A stretch of DNA of 50,942 nt from Candidatus Peribacteria bacterium RIFCSPHIGHO2_01_FULL_55_13 (GCA_001788925.1 MFXS01000007.1:16078-67019), one strand, 5' to 3'. Shown: positions 25,426 to 35,439, numbered from the stretch's first letter. Numbers and translations: made by a program. The notes: generated by a model not told the origin, from the sequence alone.

Positions 25426-25511
25426 GCCGAGGTGGCGAAATGGCAGACGCACCAGCCTTAGGAGCTGGCGGGAGCAATCCCATGAGAGTTCAAGTCTCTC
25501 CCTCGGCACCA
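25426..25511 (+). tRNA. tRNA-Leu (anticodon TAG), CCA encoded
   Basis: GCCGAGG...CCTCGGC acceptor; anticodon stem-loop ccagc-cttagga-gctgg; long variable arm; GTTCAAGTC T loop; ACCA end. Confidence 0.95.
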
Positions 25512-25521
25512 AATATTCCTC

Positions 25522-27876
25522 TTAGCTCTGGGGCGCCGCTCTCGCACCCTGCTCGTACATTGTGGCAAGAGAGTTCAGGAATTCGCGCGTATCCGGATTG
25601 AGCCCTTCTTTGTTAATACCGTATTCCCCAAGCGCCCTCACTGCTGCCTCGGGGCTGGTCATGAGGAAATTGGCAAAATCGTTGTTGGCGATCTGGGTGT
25701 CCGGATTCAACCGGTCTCCGACGTTGATTAGTGGGATTGCTGCGTTAATGACAGTTGCACCAGCCACTTTCTCCTTTGCGTACAGGGATCCGTTCTTACC
25801 GATGTATATGGGGTATTTCTGCGTTTTCAACCCTTCAACGATAATGCTCGCGATTGCCTTGGCGTCGCCGTTTGCCTGAAGACTGTTCATCACCCTGTCG
25901 TTGCTGGCACCTGGGAACAATGAAGCAACGCGCGCGAGTCCCTTGGAAACCTTGAGCTGATCCGGAGAGATGTCGCCCTTTTCTTTGGACTTGGGCGGGG
26001 CAGGCGGAGCCTCTGGAGGCTTGGAGCCCCCATCAGGTGCGCTAGGTGTGCTGGAGGGAGATTTTGATGCATTATCCGCGATATCGAGAATGGTTTTTGC
26101 AAGGGCTGCCCCTTCGCCGCCCATAGTCTTAAGGAGTTCCCTTGCCCCCTCCGAAAGCGTGATGACGATATCCATTTTGTTTTCGTCCACAGAGATGGAA
26201 ATGCCTTTAAGTAAATCCTGGGCGCCCGGAATCTTTGTCACATCAGGACTGTTTGCAATTGCATTGAGACTTTTCGTAAGGTCTTCGACCTGCTTTTTGG
26301 CGTCTGCAATCATGTCGTCGACCGCCTGCACGTCTTCCGAAAGGCCCTTCTGTTCGTCAGTGTGTTCTTGAATGTCTTTCTTATTGTTATCGATACGCAG
26401 CTTATTGGCGTCGATATCCACTTTGAGATCGCGAATTTGGTCCTCCAGTTGGGTTTTTTGTTTCTGTTGATCGGGCGTCAGCTTGTCGCCTGTGGGAATT
26501 GTTCTTTCCAGAGTACGCACCTGGCGCTCCATGCCATCGTTTACATCGTCCAGTCTCTGGACTTCATCTTCTTCTTTTTGGATGGTCCCTTCCAAGTCCT
26601 GCTTCTGCTGTTCCTTGCCCTCTTTGAACTTCTGAACAGAACCGGCTTCCTGCACTTCTGTGCGTAGACGGTCCTTTTGTTCCGGCTCTTGTTCGCCATT
26701 GGTTTCAGGAGGTTTCTCGCCATTCACTGGCGGTGTTCCCGGATCATTTTCTCCGGGTGCTTTTGGCCCGGCTGGAGGCTGATCTTTGCCCTTCGCCGCC
26801 TCCGGCTTGAAGATGGCTTTTATGGAGGCCAAGAGCTCCGCAATAGCTGCTAAACAATTCCCGATTTTCGCCGGTACGGTTCGAAGAGAATTTGTAAGAT
26901 TTGTAATAGCCTTATTCACGCGGTCAGCGTTCGGGTCGCCGGATTCCGGAGCTCGTTGAGCTGCTTCCCGCAACAGACTGGCATAACCTTCGGGGGTTTG
27001 CGTTTTCTGTAGGTCTATTGGATTCTCAGGAGTTCCATAATCCAGAGGCAAAAGCGGGAGAGTCTTTAAAAAGTTAAACTCTGGTCCTGTAAGAGAGGTC
27101 ACAACATCTGCGACTTGGGTTAAGTCCTGAGGAGAAAGTTGTGTGCCATTGGCTGAAGCCTGTAAAGCCCCCTCAGGCATCTTGCCTACAAAGAAAGCAA
27201 TTGTAAGTGCTGCGCTGGGGCTTGTTGGGAGTTTCATGAATTTCTCAAACGCCTGCTGTTTGATGGGACTCATTTTAGCCACCTCTGCCGCCACGCTCGC
27301 ATCCATCTCTTCTTTGGTTGCTGGGCGCAAAGTCCCATTACTCTCTGGGGCCGCTGCGGGGCTTGTGGCCGGAGCTTCTGGTGTTGCTGGTGAAGCGGGC
27401 TGAGGCGCTTCGGGGGCTGCGACAGCCGGCTCTTCTGCTGCCGCGGTAAGTGGCGAGCTCTTTCTCTCATCCCATTCCCCGTTTATATATGTGCGAGGAC
27501 CCATATTTATGCCACTGTATGTACCCCCCTCCCAATAAACAGAACCATTGGCTTGGGTAAAGAACTTTCCTGTATACCCTTCGCGGGTGAAATGGCTGCC
27601 GTCTGGCGACTGCTTTAATCCTAGTTCATTGACTGCTGGAGGAGAGGTCGGTCCTGTTGTGGCAGTATCTATGACTGCACCGCGCTGCCCTACGGCATTT
27701 TGCGTCGCTTTATCTGCGGTGTCTGTCGTCTCTCCATCTTTCACAGGGTCAGTTGCTTCCGGGGTTCTAGGTGGAGCTTCCGCCGTCTGAGAAGCTTCTG
27801 ACGGCTTCGGTACCTCTGTGTCGTTACACAGACGCGCCTCGCGCATGAGCCGGAAATGGAAATTATTGAATGCCAT
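25522..27876 (-). CDS. Hypothetical 784-aa protein, low-complexity Pro/Ala linkers plus coiled coil
   Basis: Long ORF; central coiled coil LEGTIQKEEDEVQRLDDVNDGMERQVRTLERTI. Confidence 0.8.
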   Translation of the reverse strand: MAFNNFHFRLMREARLCNDTEVPKPSEASQTAEAPPRTPEATDPVKDGETTDTADKATQNAVGQRGAVIDTATTGPTSPPAVNELGLKQSPDGSHFTREGYTGKFFTQANGSVYWEGGTYSGINMGPRTYINGEWDERKSSPLTAAAEEPAVAAPEAPQPASPATPEAPATSPAAAPESNGTLRPATKEEMDASVAAEVAKMSPIKQQAFEKFMKLPTSPSAALTIAFFVGKMPEGALQASANGTQLSPQDLTQVADVVTSLTGPEFNFLKTLPLLPLDYGTPENPIDLQKTQTPEGYASLLREAAQRAPESGDPNADRVNKAITNLTNSLRTVPAKIGNCLAAIAELLASIKAIFKPEAAKGKDQPPAGPKAPGENDPGTPPVNGEKPPETNGEQEPEQKDRLRTEVQEAGSVQKFKEGKEQQKQDLEGTIQKEEDEVQRLDDVNDGMERQVRTLERTIPTGDKLTPDQQKQKTQLEDQIRDLKVDIDANKLRIDNNKKDIQEHTDEQKGLSEDVQAVDDMIADAKKQVEDLTKSLNAIANSPDVTKIPGAQDLLKGISISVDENKMDIVITLSEGARELLKTMGGEGAALAKTILDIADNASKSPSSTPSAPDGGSKPPEAPPAPPKSKEKGDISPDQLKVSKGLARVASLFPGASNDRVMNSLQANGDAKAIASIIVEGLKTQKYPIYIGKNGSLYAKEKVAGATVINAAIPLINVGDRLNPDTQIANNDFANFLMTSPEAAVRALGEYGINKEGLNPDTREFLNSLATMYEQGARAAPQS

Positions 27877-27881
27877 ATAGA

Positions 27882-28268
27882 TTAAGAGAATTGGGATTCA
27901 AGTTGTTGTAGTTGAGCAGCCTCTCTTATTTTTTCCTCAATTTCTGCCGATGCCATCGCTTGTTTACGCTGCACATTTTTCTGTGTGTTGAGGCCTTTTA
28001 GGTATTCAGCCGCAGCAACATCGAATTGTGCGAAGTCTTTGTTATACCTCTCCAAACGCTTGATGCGGTCCCCCTTGCTCTCGTCTTTATATTGCTCTTT
28101 GAGATGTGGAACCTGGTCGCTGCAGAGTTCAGGATTTATCGGCCTCATAATCTGGTCATACATCACCGGACCCACATTCGGGACAGTCACTGTCGCCTGT
28201 GAAGATGTGGTCGTCATGGGTGTTTGTGAAATCTCATTATTGTACACGAAAACGCTGTTTTGCGCCAT
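27882..28268 (-). CDS. Hypothetical protein
   Basis: MAQNSVFVYNNEISQ..., 5 nt upstream of the next CDS. Confidence 0.65.
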   Translation of the reverse strand: MAQNSVFVYNNEISQTPMTTTSSQATVTVPNVGPVMYDQIMRPINPELCSDQVPHLKEQYKDESKGDRIKRLERYNKDFAQFDVAAAEYLKGLNTQKNVQRKQAMASAEIEEKIREAAQLQQLESQFS

Positions 28269-28306
28269 ATCCAAGGAAGGGCCAACGCAAGCCGTGGACG
28301 AGGGGA

Positions 28307-31300
28307 TTATTTGGCTTCTTTGGCTTTTTTCGTGTCCTTCTGCAGCAACGCCACCTGCCCTGTCAGCCCTTTGAGCCACTGCGTATCCTCGCTCCCTTCT
28401 TCTTTTTTCAGCGCATCAAAATGGATGCGTAGTTGCGCACCCGTGATCCGCCATTGTGGATACTTTGCCACGAGCTGCATGATTTCTTTTGCTGTGACTC
28501 TTTTATTTAGAGTGACGACAACTTCTTCCTGATTCTTCGTCCCGGTCTCCATCTTCACGCGCTGCACTCCGCTGCGGCGGGCTGCGAGCTTGAGGCGGAG
28601 AATGAGGAACAGATTTTCCACCTGCTTTGGGGCATGTCCGTACTCTTCCAAAAGATCCTGCTCGAATTCTTTGAGGATCGCTTCGTCTTCGCTGCCCGCA
28701 AGTTTTTGGTACACGGAGATGCGTTCCCCTTCGTCGGGAATGTAGAACGACGGAAGTAATGCCGGGACTGGCAGAAGAATTTCGACGGCCACTTCGTCCT
28801 CAGCCTCCGGAGTTCCTCCGGATTGCAGTTCTTCAACGGCGCTTTTTAGCATCCGCAGATAATGCGAGACGCCAACGGTCTGCATTGTTCCGGATTGCTC
28901 GGCGCCAAGAATTTCTCCAGCGCCGCGGATTTCCAAATCACGCATGGCCACCTGGAATCCGCTTCCCAGTTCACAGGCTTCCACAATCGCACGCAGGCGC
29001 TTTTTGGCATCCTCATGTAGTTTCTGGCCGTGGTACAGGAAGTACGCATAGGCCTGTAATTTCGACCGACCGACACGCCCGCGCAGCTGATAGAGCTGCG
29101 AGAGACCGAAATGTTCGGCTTCATTCACAATGAGCGTATTGGCGCGGGGGAGGTCGATGCCATTTTCGATGATGGTTGAACTTACCAGCACATCAAACTC
29201 ACCATTCTTAAAGCCCAGGATGCGCTCTTCGAGCACCTCCGGCTTCAATTGCCCGTGGCCCACTACAAACTTCGCCTTGGGGCACAGAAGTCTGAGCTTG
29301 TCCGCGAAGGCGTCAATGGTCTCCACACGATTATGCAGGACGTAGATCTGTCCGCCACGCTTCACTTCTGCCGTGATCGCCTCGCGAATAAGAATGTCGC
29401 TGTACTTGCGGACTTCGGTGATGATCGGCAATCGTCCTGGGGGAGGAGTGGTGATCGTCGTGATGTCGCGGAGCTTGTGAAGACCCAGGTTGAGCGTGCG
29501 CGGGATCGGCGTCGCCGTGAGTGTGAGAATATCGATCGACGCGCGCATCTCTTTAAACTTCTCTTTCTGCTTCACGCCGAAGCGCTGCTCTTCATCGATG
29601 ATGAGGAGTCCCAAATTCAGGAATTTGACGTCATCCTGTAAAAGACGGTGGGTGCCGATAACGATGTCGATATCGCCTTTGCGGGCCTTTTCCAACGTTA
29701 CCTTTTGCTGAGCGGCCGTGCGGAACCGCGAGAGCATGTCGATCTTCACGCCGAAGCCTTCCATGCGTTTGCGGAAGCTTTCGTAGTGCTGCTGCGCAAG
29801 GATCGTTATCGGTGCGAGCACAGCGACCTGCTTGCCTCCCTGCACAGCCTTGAATGCTGCGCGCATCGCCACTTCGGTCTTTCCGAATCCCACGTCTCCA
29901 CACACGAGACGGTCCATAGGGTGCACGTCCTCCATATCTTTCTTGATGTCTTCGATCGCCTTCGTCTGCCCTGGAGTTTCCTGATACGGGAATTCTTCCT
30001 CGAACTTTTTCATCATCGGGCCGTCGCCTCCGAAGGAATGCCCGCGGGCCTTCGCACGCAGCGCATAGATCTTCAGAAGTTCTCCTGCGATCTTTGCCGT
30101 CTCTTCTTTGAGTTTGCTCTGCACTTTCTTCCAATCGTTGGTACCAAGACGAGTGAGCACGGGTTCATTCCCCTCTTCGTAAACGTATTTACTCAATTTA
30201 TCGGCTTGATCCACAGGCACGAAAAGCTTGTCGCCTTCGGCGTAGGTCAGCTCCAGATATTCACGATCGGTTCCATCCACCTCCTTCTGCGTCATGCCTT
30301 CGAAATGCCCGATGCCGTGTTCCATGTGCACCACGTAGTCGCCCGGAACGAGGGAGGTGATGAAATCGAGCGCGAGCTTTTGGACCGATCGTTCACGGCC
30401 CGCTTTGCGCAAGGAGAAGATTTCACGGTCGGTAAGAAGCGCGATGCGGAGATCGGGGTTTTGCAGTGAGTGCGGAAGAAGATCGTCCCTTCCTGCGGGA
30501 ACGAGAGTGATGGCCCCCGGGCGGCGCTCCAGTCCATGCGTGAAAGGAACATGCTCCTCCGTGCAGATGCCTTTGAGCTCGTCGATACGTTTGGTGACCA
30601 CAAAGAGCGTCCAGTCCTGCTGCAACTTGTCGCGGACATCGTTCAGGAAATCCGTGAGCGTGTAGAACTTAAGTACGGAGAGGTAGCGAAGGTGAACGTG
30701 CGTCGTTGCTCCTTCCGGGAATGCCGTGAAGCGCAGAATGTCTGCGTTTTCTGGCACGGTGATGTCGTCTTGATCGTCGATGACGAGAACGTGGGACTCC
30801 GGAAGTTGTTCGGAAAGCGGCAGCATGCGCTCGTAGACGATCGGGCAGATATCCACACTGTCTTTTGTTTTGAGCGTCTTCCCGAGGTCTTCGGGATCCG
30901 TCTCTGCGATGGATTCCACGCGGTCGAATTCCAGAGCAATACGGTGCGGATACTTTTCCTGAATCGGCCAAACATCGAACGTGTCACCGACTCTGCGATA
31001 CTGGCCGGGAAGCAGGAAGCGATCATCGCCGTGCATGTAGCCCATGGCGATGAGGGATTCAATGACCTGTGTGAAGGCGATCTCCTTGCCCTTCTTGAGC
31101 GCCAGGATGCCATCGGCAAAGTCGGAGAAGACGGGAAAATCCCGCTCCCAAACTTCGCGCGCAATGATCGTGCAGGGGATGTCTTTACCTTCCATGGAAA
31201 GTAGATAATTTCGCAATGCATCCGGGACAATTTCGCCGTCCTCGTTTTCCGTGGGATGAAGCTGGCGTGAAGGGACATCGAAAAATTGCAGCCAATGCTG

Positions 31301-31492
31301 CAGCGCCTCCGCATGGTTCTCGTCATTGGTGACCAGAAACGCCGGCCGCGGGCGATGGCGCAGGATGGTACCAAGAAGAAGCGCCTTTGCCGTTTCGTTG
31401 GAGGCGCCGCTTAATGTGAGGGTGTGTTTCGCCGCAAGGGCGTCGGCAAGATCGCGATGTGTCTTCTCACCGAGAAAAATCAGGGGGTCCAC
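28307..31492 (-). CDS. mfd: Transcription-repair coupling factor Mfd
   Basis: DRLVCGDVGFGKTEVAMRAAFKAV; LTATPIPRTLNLGLHKLRDITTI; YQLRGRVGRS. Confidence 0.97.
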   Translation of the reverse strand: MDPLIFLGEKTHRDLADALAAKHTLTLSGASNETAKALLLGTILRHRPRPAFLVTNDENHAEALQHWLQFFDVPSRQLHPTENEDGEIVPDALRNYLLSMEGKDIPCTIIAREVWERDFPVFSDFADGILALKKGKEIAFTQVIESLIAMGYMHGDDRFLLPGQYRRVGDTFDVWPIQEKYPHRIALEFDRVESIAETDPEDLGKTLKTKDSVDICPIVYERMLPLSEQLPESHVLVIDDQDDITVPENADILRFTAFPEGATTHVHLRYLSVLKFYTLTDFLNDVRDKLQQDWTLFVVTKRIDELKGICTEEHVPFTHGLERRPGAITLVPAGRDDLLPHSLQNPDLRIALLTDREIFSLRKAGRERSVQKLALDFITSLVPGDYVVHMEHGIGHFEGMTQKEVDGTDREYLELTYAEGDKLFVPVDQADKLSKYVYEEGNEPVLTRLGTNDWKKVQSKLKEETAKIAGELLKIYALRAKARGHSFGGDGPMMKKFEEEFPYQETPGQTKAIEDIKKDMEDVHPMDRLVCGDVGFGKTEVAMRAAFKAVQGGKQVAVLAPITILAQQHYESFRKRMEGFGVKIDMLSRFRTAAQQKVTLEKARKGDIDIVIGTHRLLQDDVKFLNLGLLIIDEEQRFGVKQKEKFKEMRASIDILTLTATPIPRTLNLGLHKLRDITTITTPPPGRLPIITEVRKYSDILIREAITAEVKRGGQIYVLHNRVETIDAFADKLRLLCPKAKFVVGHGQLKPEVLEERILGFKNGEFDVLVSSTIIENGIDLPRANTLIVNEAEHFGLSQLYQLRGRVGRSKLQAYAYFLYHGQKLHEDAKKRLRAIVEACELGSGFQVAMRDLEIRGAGEILGAEQSGTMQTVGVSHYLRMLKSAVEELQSGGTPEAEDEVAVEILLPVPALLPSFYIPDEGERISVYQKLAGSEDEAILKEFEQDLLEEYGHAPKQVENLFLILRLKLAARRSGVQRVKMETGTKNQEEVVVTLNKRVTAKEIMQLVAKYPQWRITGAQLRIHFDALKKEEGSEDTQWLKGLTGQVALLQKDTKKAKEAK

Positions 31493-31583
31493 GGAACGAA
31501 AAAATAAAAAGGATGATATGAAACATTCTACGGAGACGCCTACGCACCTCTCCCCGTAGCCAAAATCTGCGTCTATTGTACGC

Positions 31584-32792
31584 TTACTCTTCCTGCAGGC
31601 GCAAGGGCATGATCAGATGCAATAATGCGTCCATCCCCGCGACCCGAAAAAGCGCCGGATGCTGGCTGTCGGTGATCTCCATCTCGATCTCCTCCCCCGG
31701 CACGCGGCTGAGGAAATCCAGAAGATAGGACGAGCTCAACGCGATCTTGTTTTCCGATCCGGTCATCTCGATGGGGAGCACGGCTTCATCGCGGCCGGCC
31801 TGCGTACTCGGGGTGATGATGCGCATGTCGCTCTTGCCGATATGGAACGTGAGATTGTTATTAATCTCCTTCGCGAAGTAATGCATGCGCCGCACAGCGG
31901 GGAGTAATTCTTTTACGGAAATCTTGACAGTGGTCTTCGGCGACTTCGGAATGATCTGCTGGTAATCCGGAAACTTTCCGTCGATAAGACGGGAGAGTAA
32001 CTGCGTGGACCCGGCCTGCAGCTCGATCTGCTGCGAACTTAAAGTGACATCGACACTGGACTCTGTTTTTTTCTTTTTCTTCTCCCCGTCTTCACCCTCC
32101 TGCCCGCCGGCCGAAGCCTTGGCGGAGGCTGGCCCTTCCTCACTTTTCTGCCCTTCATTATCACCCTTCTGTGACCCAAGTACCGACTGCAACTCATCAA
32201 ATACCTTCGTCGGGATAATGCAGGAGATATCCGCCGCCTTCGCTCCCGTGATGGTGTACTCCGAAAGGCGATAGCTATCGGTTGCGACAAACACAAGCTT
32301 TCCCTTCTCGGAACGCACATACACGCCGGAAAGCACCGGGCGCAGCGTCGTCTTTGCCGCAGCAAAGGTGACGGTATGCAGGGCTTCCAGAAGCGGTCCT
32401 GCGGCAATCGGGAATGTCGTCTCTTTTTCTATGGGAGTGATGGTGGGGTATTCCGAAGCCGCCTCCCCAGAAATAAGGGTCTTTGCTTTTTTCGACGTAC
32501 ACTTCAATTGTGTTCCCTCACTCGTCTCCAAAAGAACTTCATGATCGGTGTTATATTGTGCAAAGTTTAAAAATGCTTTTGCAGGAATAGTGATTGCTCC
32601 TTCATTTTCAATTTCCGCGGGAAAACTTGTCACGATACTCAACTCCAAATCTGTCGCACTCGCGGTACACCGTTTTCCTTCCGCATGAAGTAAGATATTT
32701 CCCAAAATTGGAAGTGCCTGCTGATTGCTGATTGCCCTACTCACTAAGTGGAGTGCCTGTTGGAGATCGGTAGTTTTGCACAGAAGTTTCAT
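31584..32792 (-). CDS. dnaN: DNA polymerase III subunit beta
   Basis: MKLLCKTTDLQQALHLVSRAISNQQALPILGNILL; C-terminal HLIMPLRLQEE. Confidence 0.95.
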   Translation of the reverse strand: MKLLCKTTDLQQALHLVSRAISNQQALPILGNILLHAEGKRCTASATDLELSIVTSFPAEIENEGAITIPAKAFLNFAQYNTDHEVLLETSEGTQLKCTSKKAKTLISGEAASEYPTITPIEKETTFPIAAGPLLEALHTVTFAAAKTTLRPVLSGVYVRSEKGKLVFVATDSYRLSEYTITGAKAADISCIIPTKVFDELQSVLGSQKGDNEGQKSEEGPASAKASAGGQEGEDGEKKKKKTESSVDVTLSSQQIELQAGSTQLLSRLIDGKFPDYQQIIPKSPKTTVKISVKELLPAVRRMHYFAKEINNNLTFHIGKSDMRIITPSTQAGRDEAVLPIEMTGSENKIALSSSYLLDFLSRVPGEEIEMEITDSQHPALFRVAGMDALLHLIMPLRLQEE

Positions 32793-32798
32793 GGTTCT

Positions 32799-32804
32799 AT
32801 AATA
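32799..32804 (-). promoter_or_regulatory. -10 box TATTAT, 6 nt before dnaN ATG
   Basis: TATTAT-agaacc-ATG on the minus strand. Confidence 0.5.
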
Positions 32805-32976
32805 ATAGAAATAAGGTATTCAATACATTAGTCATAATCGTAACCCCTTCCGAAGAGTACACAACTGGGGCCTGATCCTGTGGAAATCTCTCATAATCTT
32901 TAGGGGTGTTGGACATTATATTTGTATAAATGGCTTATAGACGCGACAGGCCAGGAATATAGGGATGTGTAATGAA

Positions 32977-33133
32977 TGTGGAAAACTCGTGGATATCCTG
33001 ACCTACCCTTTCGTGTCCTCCTTGATGGTCTTGTTTTTGGCTTGCGTCAAACAAAATATAGTATTCCCTGTGGATATCCTGCCTCCACGGTGGGGAGTGG
33101 GGTTTCCGACATATCCACATCCACTGTGGATAA
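32977..33133. promoter_or_regulatory. Cluster of DnaA-box-like 9-mers (candidate oriC)
   Basis: TGTGGAAAA 32977, CGTGGATAT 32988, TGTGGATAT 33069, ATATCCACA 33111, TGTGGATAA 33125 (exact match to the TTATCCACA complement). Confidence 0.65.
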
Positions 33134-33166
33134 CTTTTTTGAACAAAATATGCCAATCGCCCTGCG

Positions 33167-33227
33167 GTAGAGACGGCATTCTATGCCGTCTTTCTTGTCC
33201 GGAGACGGCATAGAATGCCGTCTCTAC
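33167..33227. repeat. Nested inverted repeat with perfect 25-bp arms (GTAGAGACGGCATTCTATGCCGTCT)
   Basis: Left arm 33167-33191, right arm 33203-33227; each arm is itself a hairpin. Confidence 0.95.
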
Positions 33228-33235
33228 GGATACAT

Positions 33236-34528
33236 TTATAATCGTTTTTTATATTTCCCACGTTCCTCTGGGTCGATCGCGGATGTCCGATTTTCGCGCA
33301 CTTCCACCTCGCCGTTCTTCATCGACACATATTTCCCTTCCGGAATGTCTCCACCGACGACTACTGCGGAATTAATGAACGTTCCAGCGCCGATTTTAGT
33401 TCCCGGGTGAAGGCTCACATGGATTCCGAGCCGGCAACCGTCGCCGATGGCCGCGCCGAACTTGGTGAGACCCGTGTCGATGCGCTCTTCGCCGACCGTA
33501 GAGAGGATTGTGCCTTCATCCAGCCGGAGATTTCCCGTCATACATCCGCCACCAAAGGAGACGTTTCTGCCGATCACGCTTTCTCCAAGGTAGGTCATAT
33601 GCGTCCAGACGTGATCGGCAAGGACAGAAGACTTCACTTCCGTGTTGTATCCCACCACACAGTCGCGGCCGACACTGCTCCCACGCACGAGCGCATTATT
33701 ACCGATGATTGTTCTTGCGCCAATCACACAAGGGCCGACGATCGTGGCGTGTGCAAGGACGCGGACGCCCTCGCCAAGGACCACAGAACCTTCAATAGCC
33801 GCTGTTTTGTGGATTGTTACATTCTTGCCCTTTATAGGCTTCTTAACGTCTTTTAAGAGCAATTCCAGAAGTGGAATCATGTGCCACGGATACTTCACCG
33901 CCTGCCAGTCGCCTTCATAGGAGGCCGCGAGATAACGATGGGATTGGAAGAGCTTTCCCAGTGCTTGCTCGTATCCGTCATCGCGGCTCTCATCCACGCC
34001 ATTCAGCGCCTCAAGCAGAGCAGTGGGGTCGTTGTGTGCATGCGCGACGATCGTCACGAAATTGCTCGGCTCTTCTCCGGGCTTGGGCTTCTCCACAATT
34101 CCTGCGACGGAGGTTCCTTTCATGGTGAGGTAGCCGCCCGGAAAATATGCGTGCATTTTCTTCGCAAGGATTGCGCCGTCACCCTGGGCGGCCTTCGCGA
34201 CGACAGATCGATACGCATCAGCCTCAACGACATCGTTCCCGCTGACAATAAGTACCGGTTCATTTTTGATCTTCGGAAGTGCGGAAAGAAGCGCGCCGCG
34301 CATACCAAGGTCGAGGTTCTTCTGTTCGATTGCAGGAAGCCCGGTGAGTTTTTTTGCGTCTTTGAGATTATGCGCGCCGCCGACGAGCGTAATTTTTTTG
34401 AGTCCGGCCTCATGCAATCGATCAATCTGATGTTCCAGAAGCGTCTTCCCGCAGATGGGGAACAGAGTCTTTTCTGAGAGCGGCCAGAAGCGGCGAGAGC
34501 GGCCGGCGAGAAGCAGTAAAACCTGCAT
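33236..34528 (-). CDS. GlmU-like bifunctional NDP-sugar nucleotidyltransferase / left-handed beta-helix protein
   Basis: MQVLLLLAGRSRRFWPLSEKTLFPICGKTLLEHQID; hexapeptide repeats. Confidence 0.85.
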   Translation of the reverse strand: MQVLLLLAGRSRRFWPLSEKTLFPICGKTLLEHQIDRLHEAGLKKITLVGGAHNLKDAKKLTGLPAIEQKNLDLGMRGALLSALPKIKNEPVLIVSGNDVVEADAYRSVVAKAAQGDGAILAKKMHAYFPGGYLTMKGTSVAGIVEKPKPGEEPSNFVTIVAHAHNDPTALLEALNGVDESRDDGYEQALGKLFQSHRYLAASYEGDWQAVKYPWHMIPLLELLLKDVKKPIKGKNVTIHKTAAIEGSVVLGEGVRVLAHATIVGPCVIGARTIIGNNALVRGSSVGRDCVVGYNTEVKSSVLADHVWTHMTYLGESVIGRNVSFGGGCMTGNLRLDEGTILSTVGEERIDTGLTKFGAAIGDGCRLGIHVSLHPGTKIGAGTFINSAVVVGGDIPEGKYVSMKNGEVEVRENRTSAIDPEERGKYKKRL

Positions 34529-34538
34529 ATCTCCTCAA

Positions 34539-34566
34539 TCGTAGCGGAAGATTCCAATCCTGCGCT
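34539..34566. repeat. GTAGCGG-family inverted repeat
   Basis: gtagcggaagattccaatcctgcgctac; contains the TAG stop of the ComEC-like CDS. Confidence 0.65.
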
Positions 34567-35404
34567 ACTCAAGAATCAGTGAAATTTCGCCTTCCTGGTC
34601 GGTTCTGCGGATGGTGATCCCGGCGTCCCGGAGGCGGTTCAAGACACCCCAATGCGGATGCCCGAATGGATTGTCCTTACCCGCGGAAATCACGGCCAGA
34701 TCAGGAGCAACAGCGAGCAAAAATCCGGTCGACGTCGAAGTTTTGCTTCCGTGGTGCGCCACTTTCAAAATGTCTGATCGTATGTCGGCACCGGTTTTTA
34801 AAATCCCCTCCTCTGCTTTTTCCTCGATGTCGCCCGTGAGAATCATCGACGCTTCTTTATACAAAACACGGATGACGATCGATGCGTCATTGGTTTTCTT
34901 CGGAAGCGGTCCTGATGGCCAGACAACGTCGAGCGTGAGTCCGTCATCAAATACAATGTCCTGTTTCGGATCAGCAATAATTACAGGAATATTGTTCTCA
35001 GCGATACGCGCCAAAAGCTTTTGGTACTGCGGTTGCTGCGTATCGATCCCACTCAGCAGGATCGCGCCGATGCGGTAGCGTTCCATGATCTCCGGGAATG
35101 CTGCGATATGGTCAAGATCCGAATGGGAGAGAACAAGGAGGTCGATGGTCCGATCGAAAAAGGACATATGTCCGGCGATCCCCTCAAGCGCGGAAAAATC
35201 CGGGCCGCCATCCATCACAATCTGTTTACCGGATGGTGATACGAGGAGGATCGAATCCCCCTGACCAACATCGAGAATATGAGCATGAAGGCGGCCGTCG
35301 GGAAGCTTGACGATCTCTTTGGTCAGGAGACCAAAGAAACCAAGGAAACCAATGAGACCGAGGATTATTCTCTGTCGGTGTTCGTGGCGCTCGCGTTTGG
35401 TCAT
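34565..35404 (-). CDS. ComEC/Rec2-like metallo-beta-lactamase domain protein
   Basis: HAHILDVGQGDSILLVSPSGKQIVMDGG; LVLSHSDLDHIAAF; VAHHGSKTSTS. Confidence 0.88.
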   Translation of the reverse strand: MTKRERHEHRQRIILGLIGFLGFFGLLTKEIVKLPDGRLHAHILDVGQGDSILLVSPSGKQIVMDGGPDFSALEGIAGHMSFFDRTIDLLVLSHSDLDHIAAFPEIMERYRIGAILLSGIDTQQPQYQKLLARIAENNIPVIIADPKQDIVFDDGLTLDVVWPSGPLPKKTNDASIVIRVLYKEASMILTGDIEEKAEEGILKTGADIRSDILKVAHHGSKTSTSTGFLLAVAPDLAVISAGKDNPFGHPHWGVLNRLRDAGITIRRTDQEGEISLILE

Positions 35405-35410
35405 CCCTCC

Positions 35411-35416
35411 AAACTA
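35411..35416 (-). promoter_or_regulatory. -10 box TAGTTT, 6 nt before ATG 35404
   Basis: TAGTTT-ggaggg-ATG. Confidence 0.4.
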
Positions 35417-35439
35417 CACATCTTCAAGCCAAAAAACAG

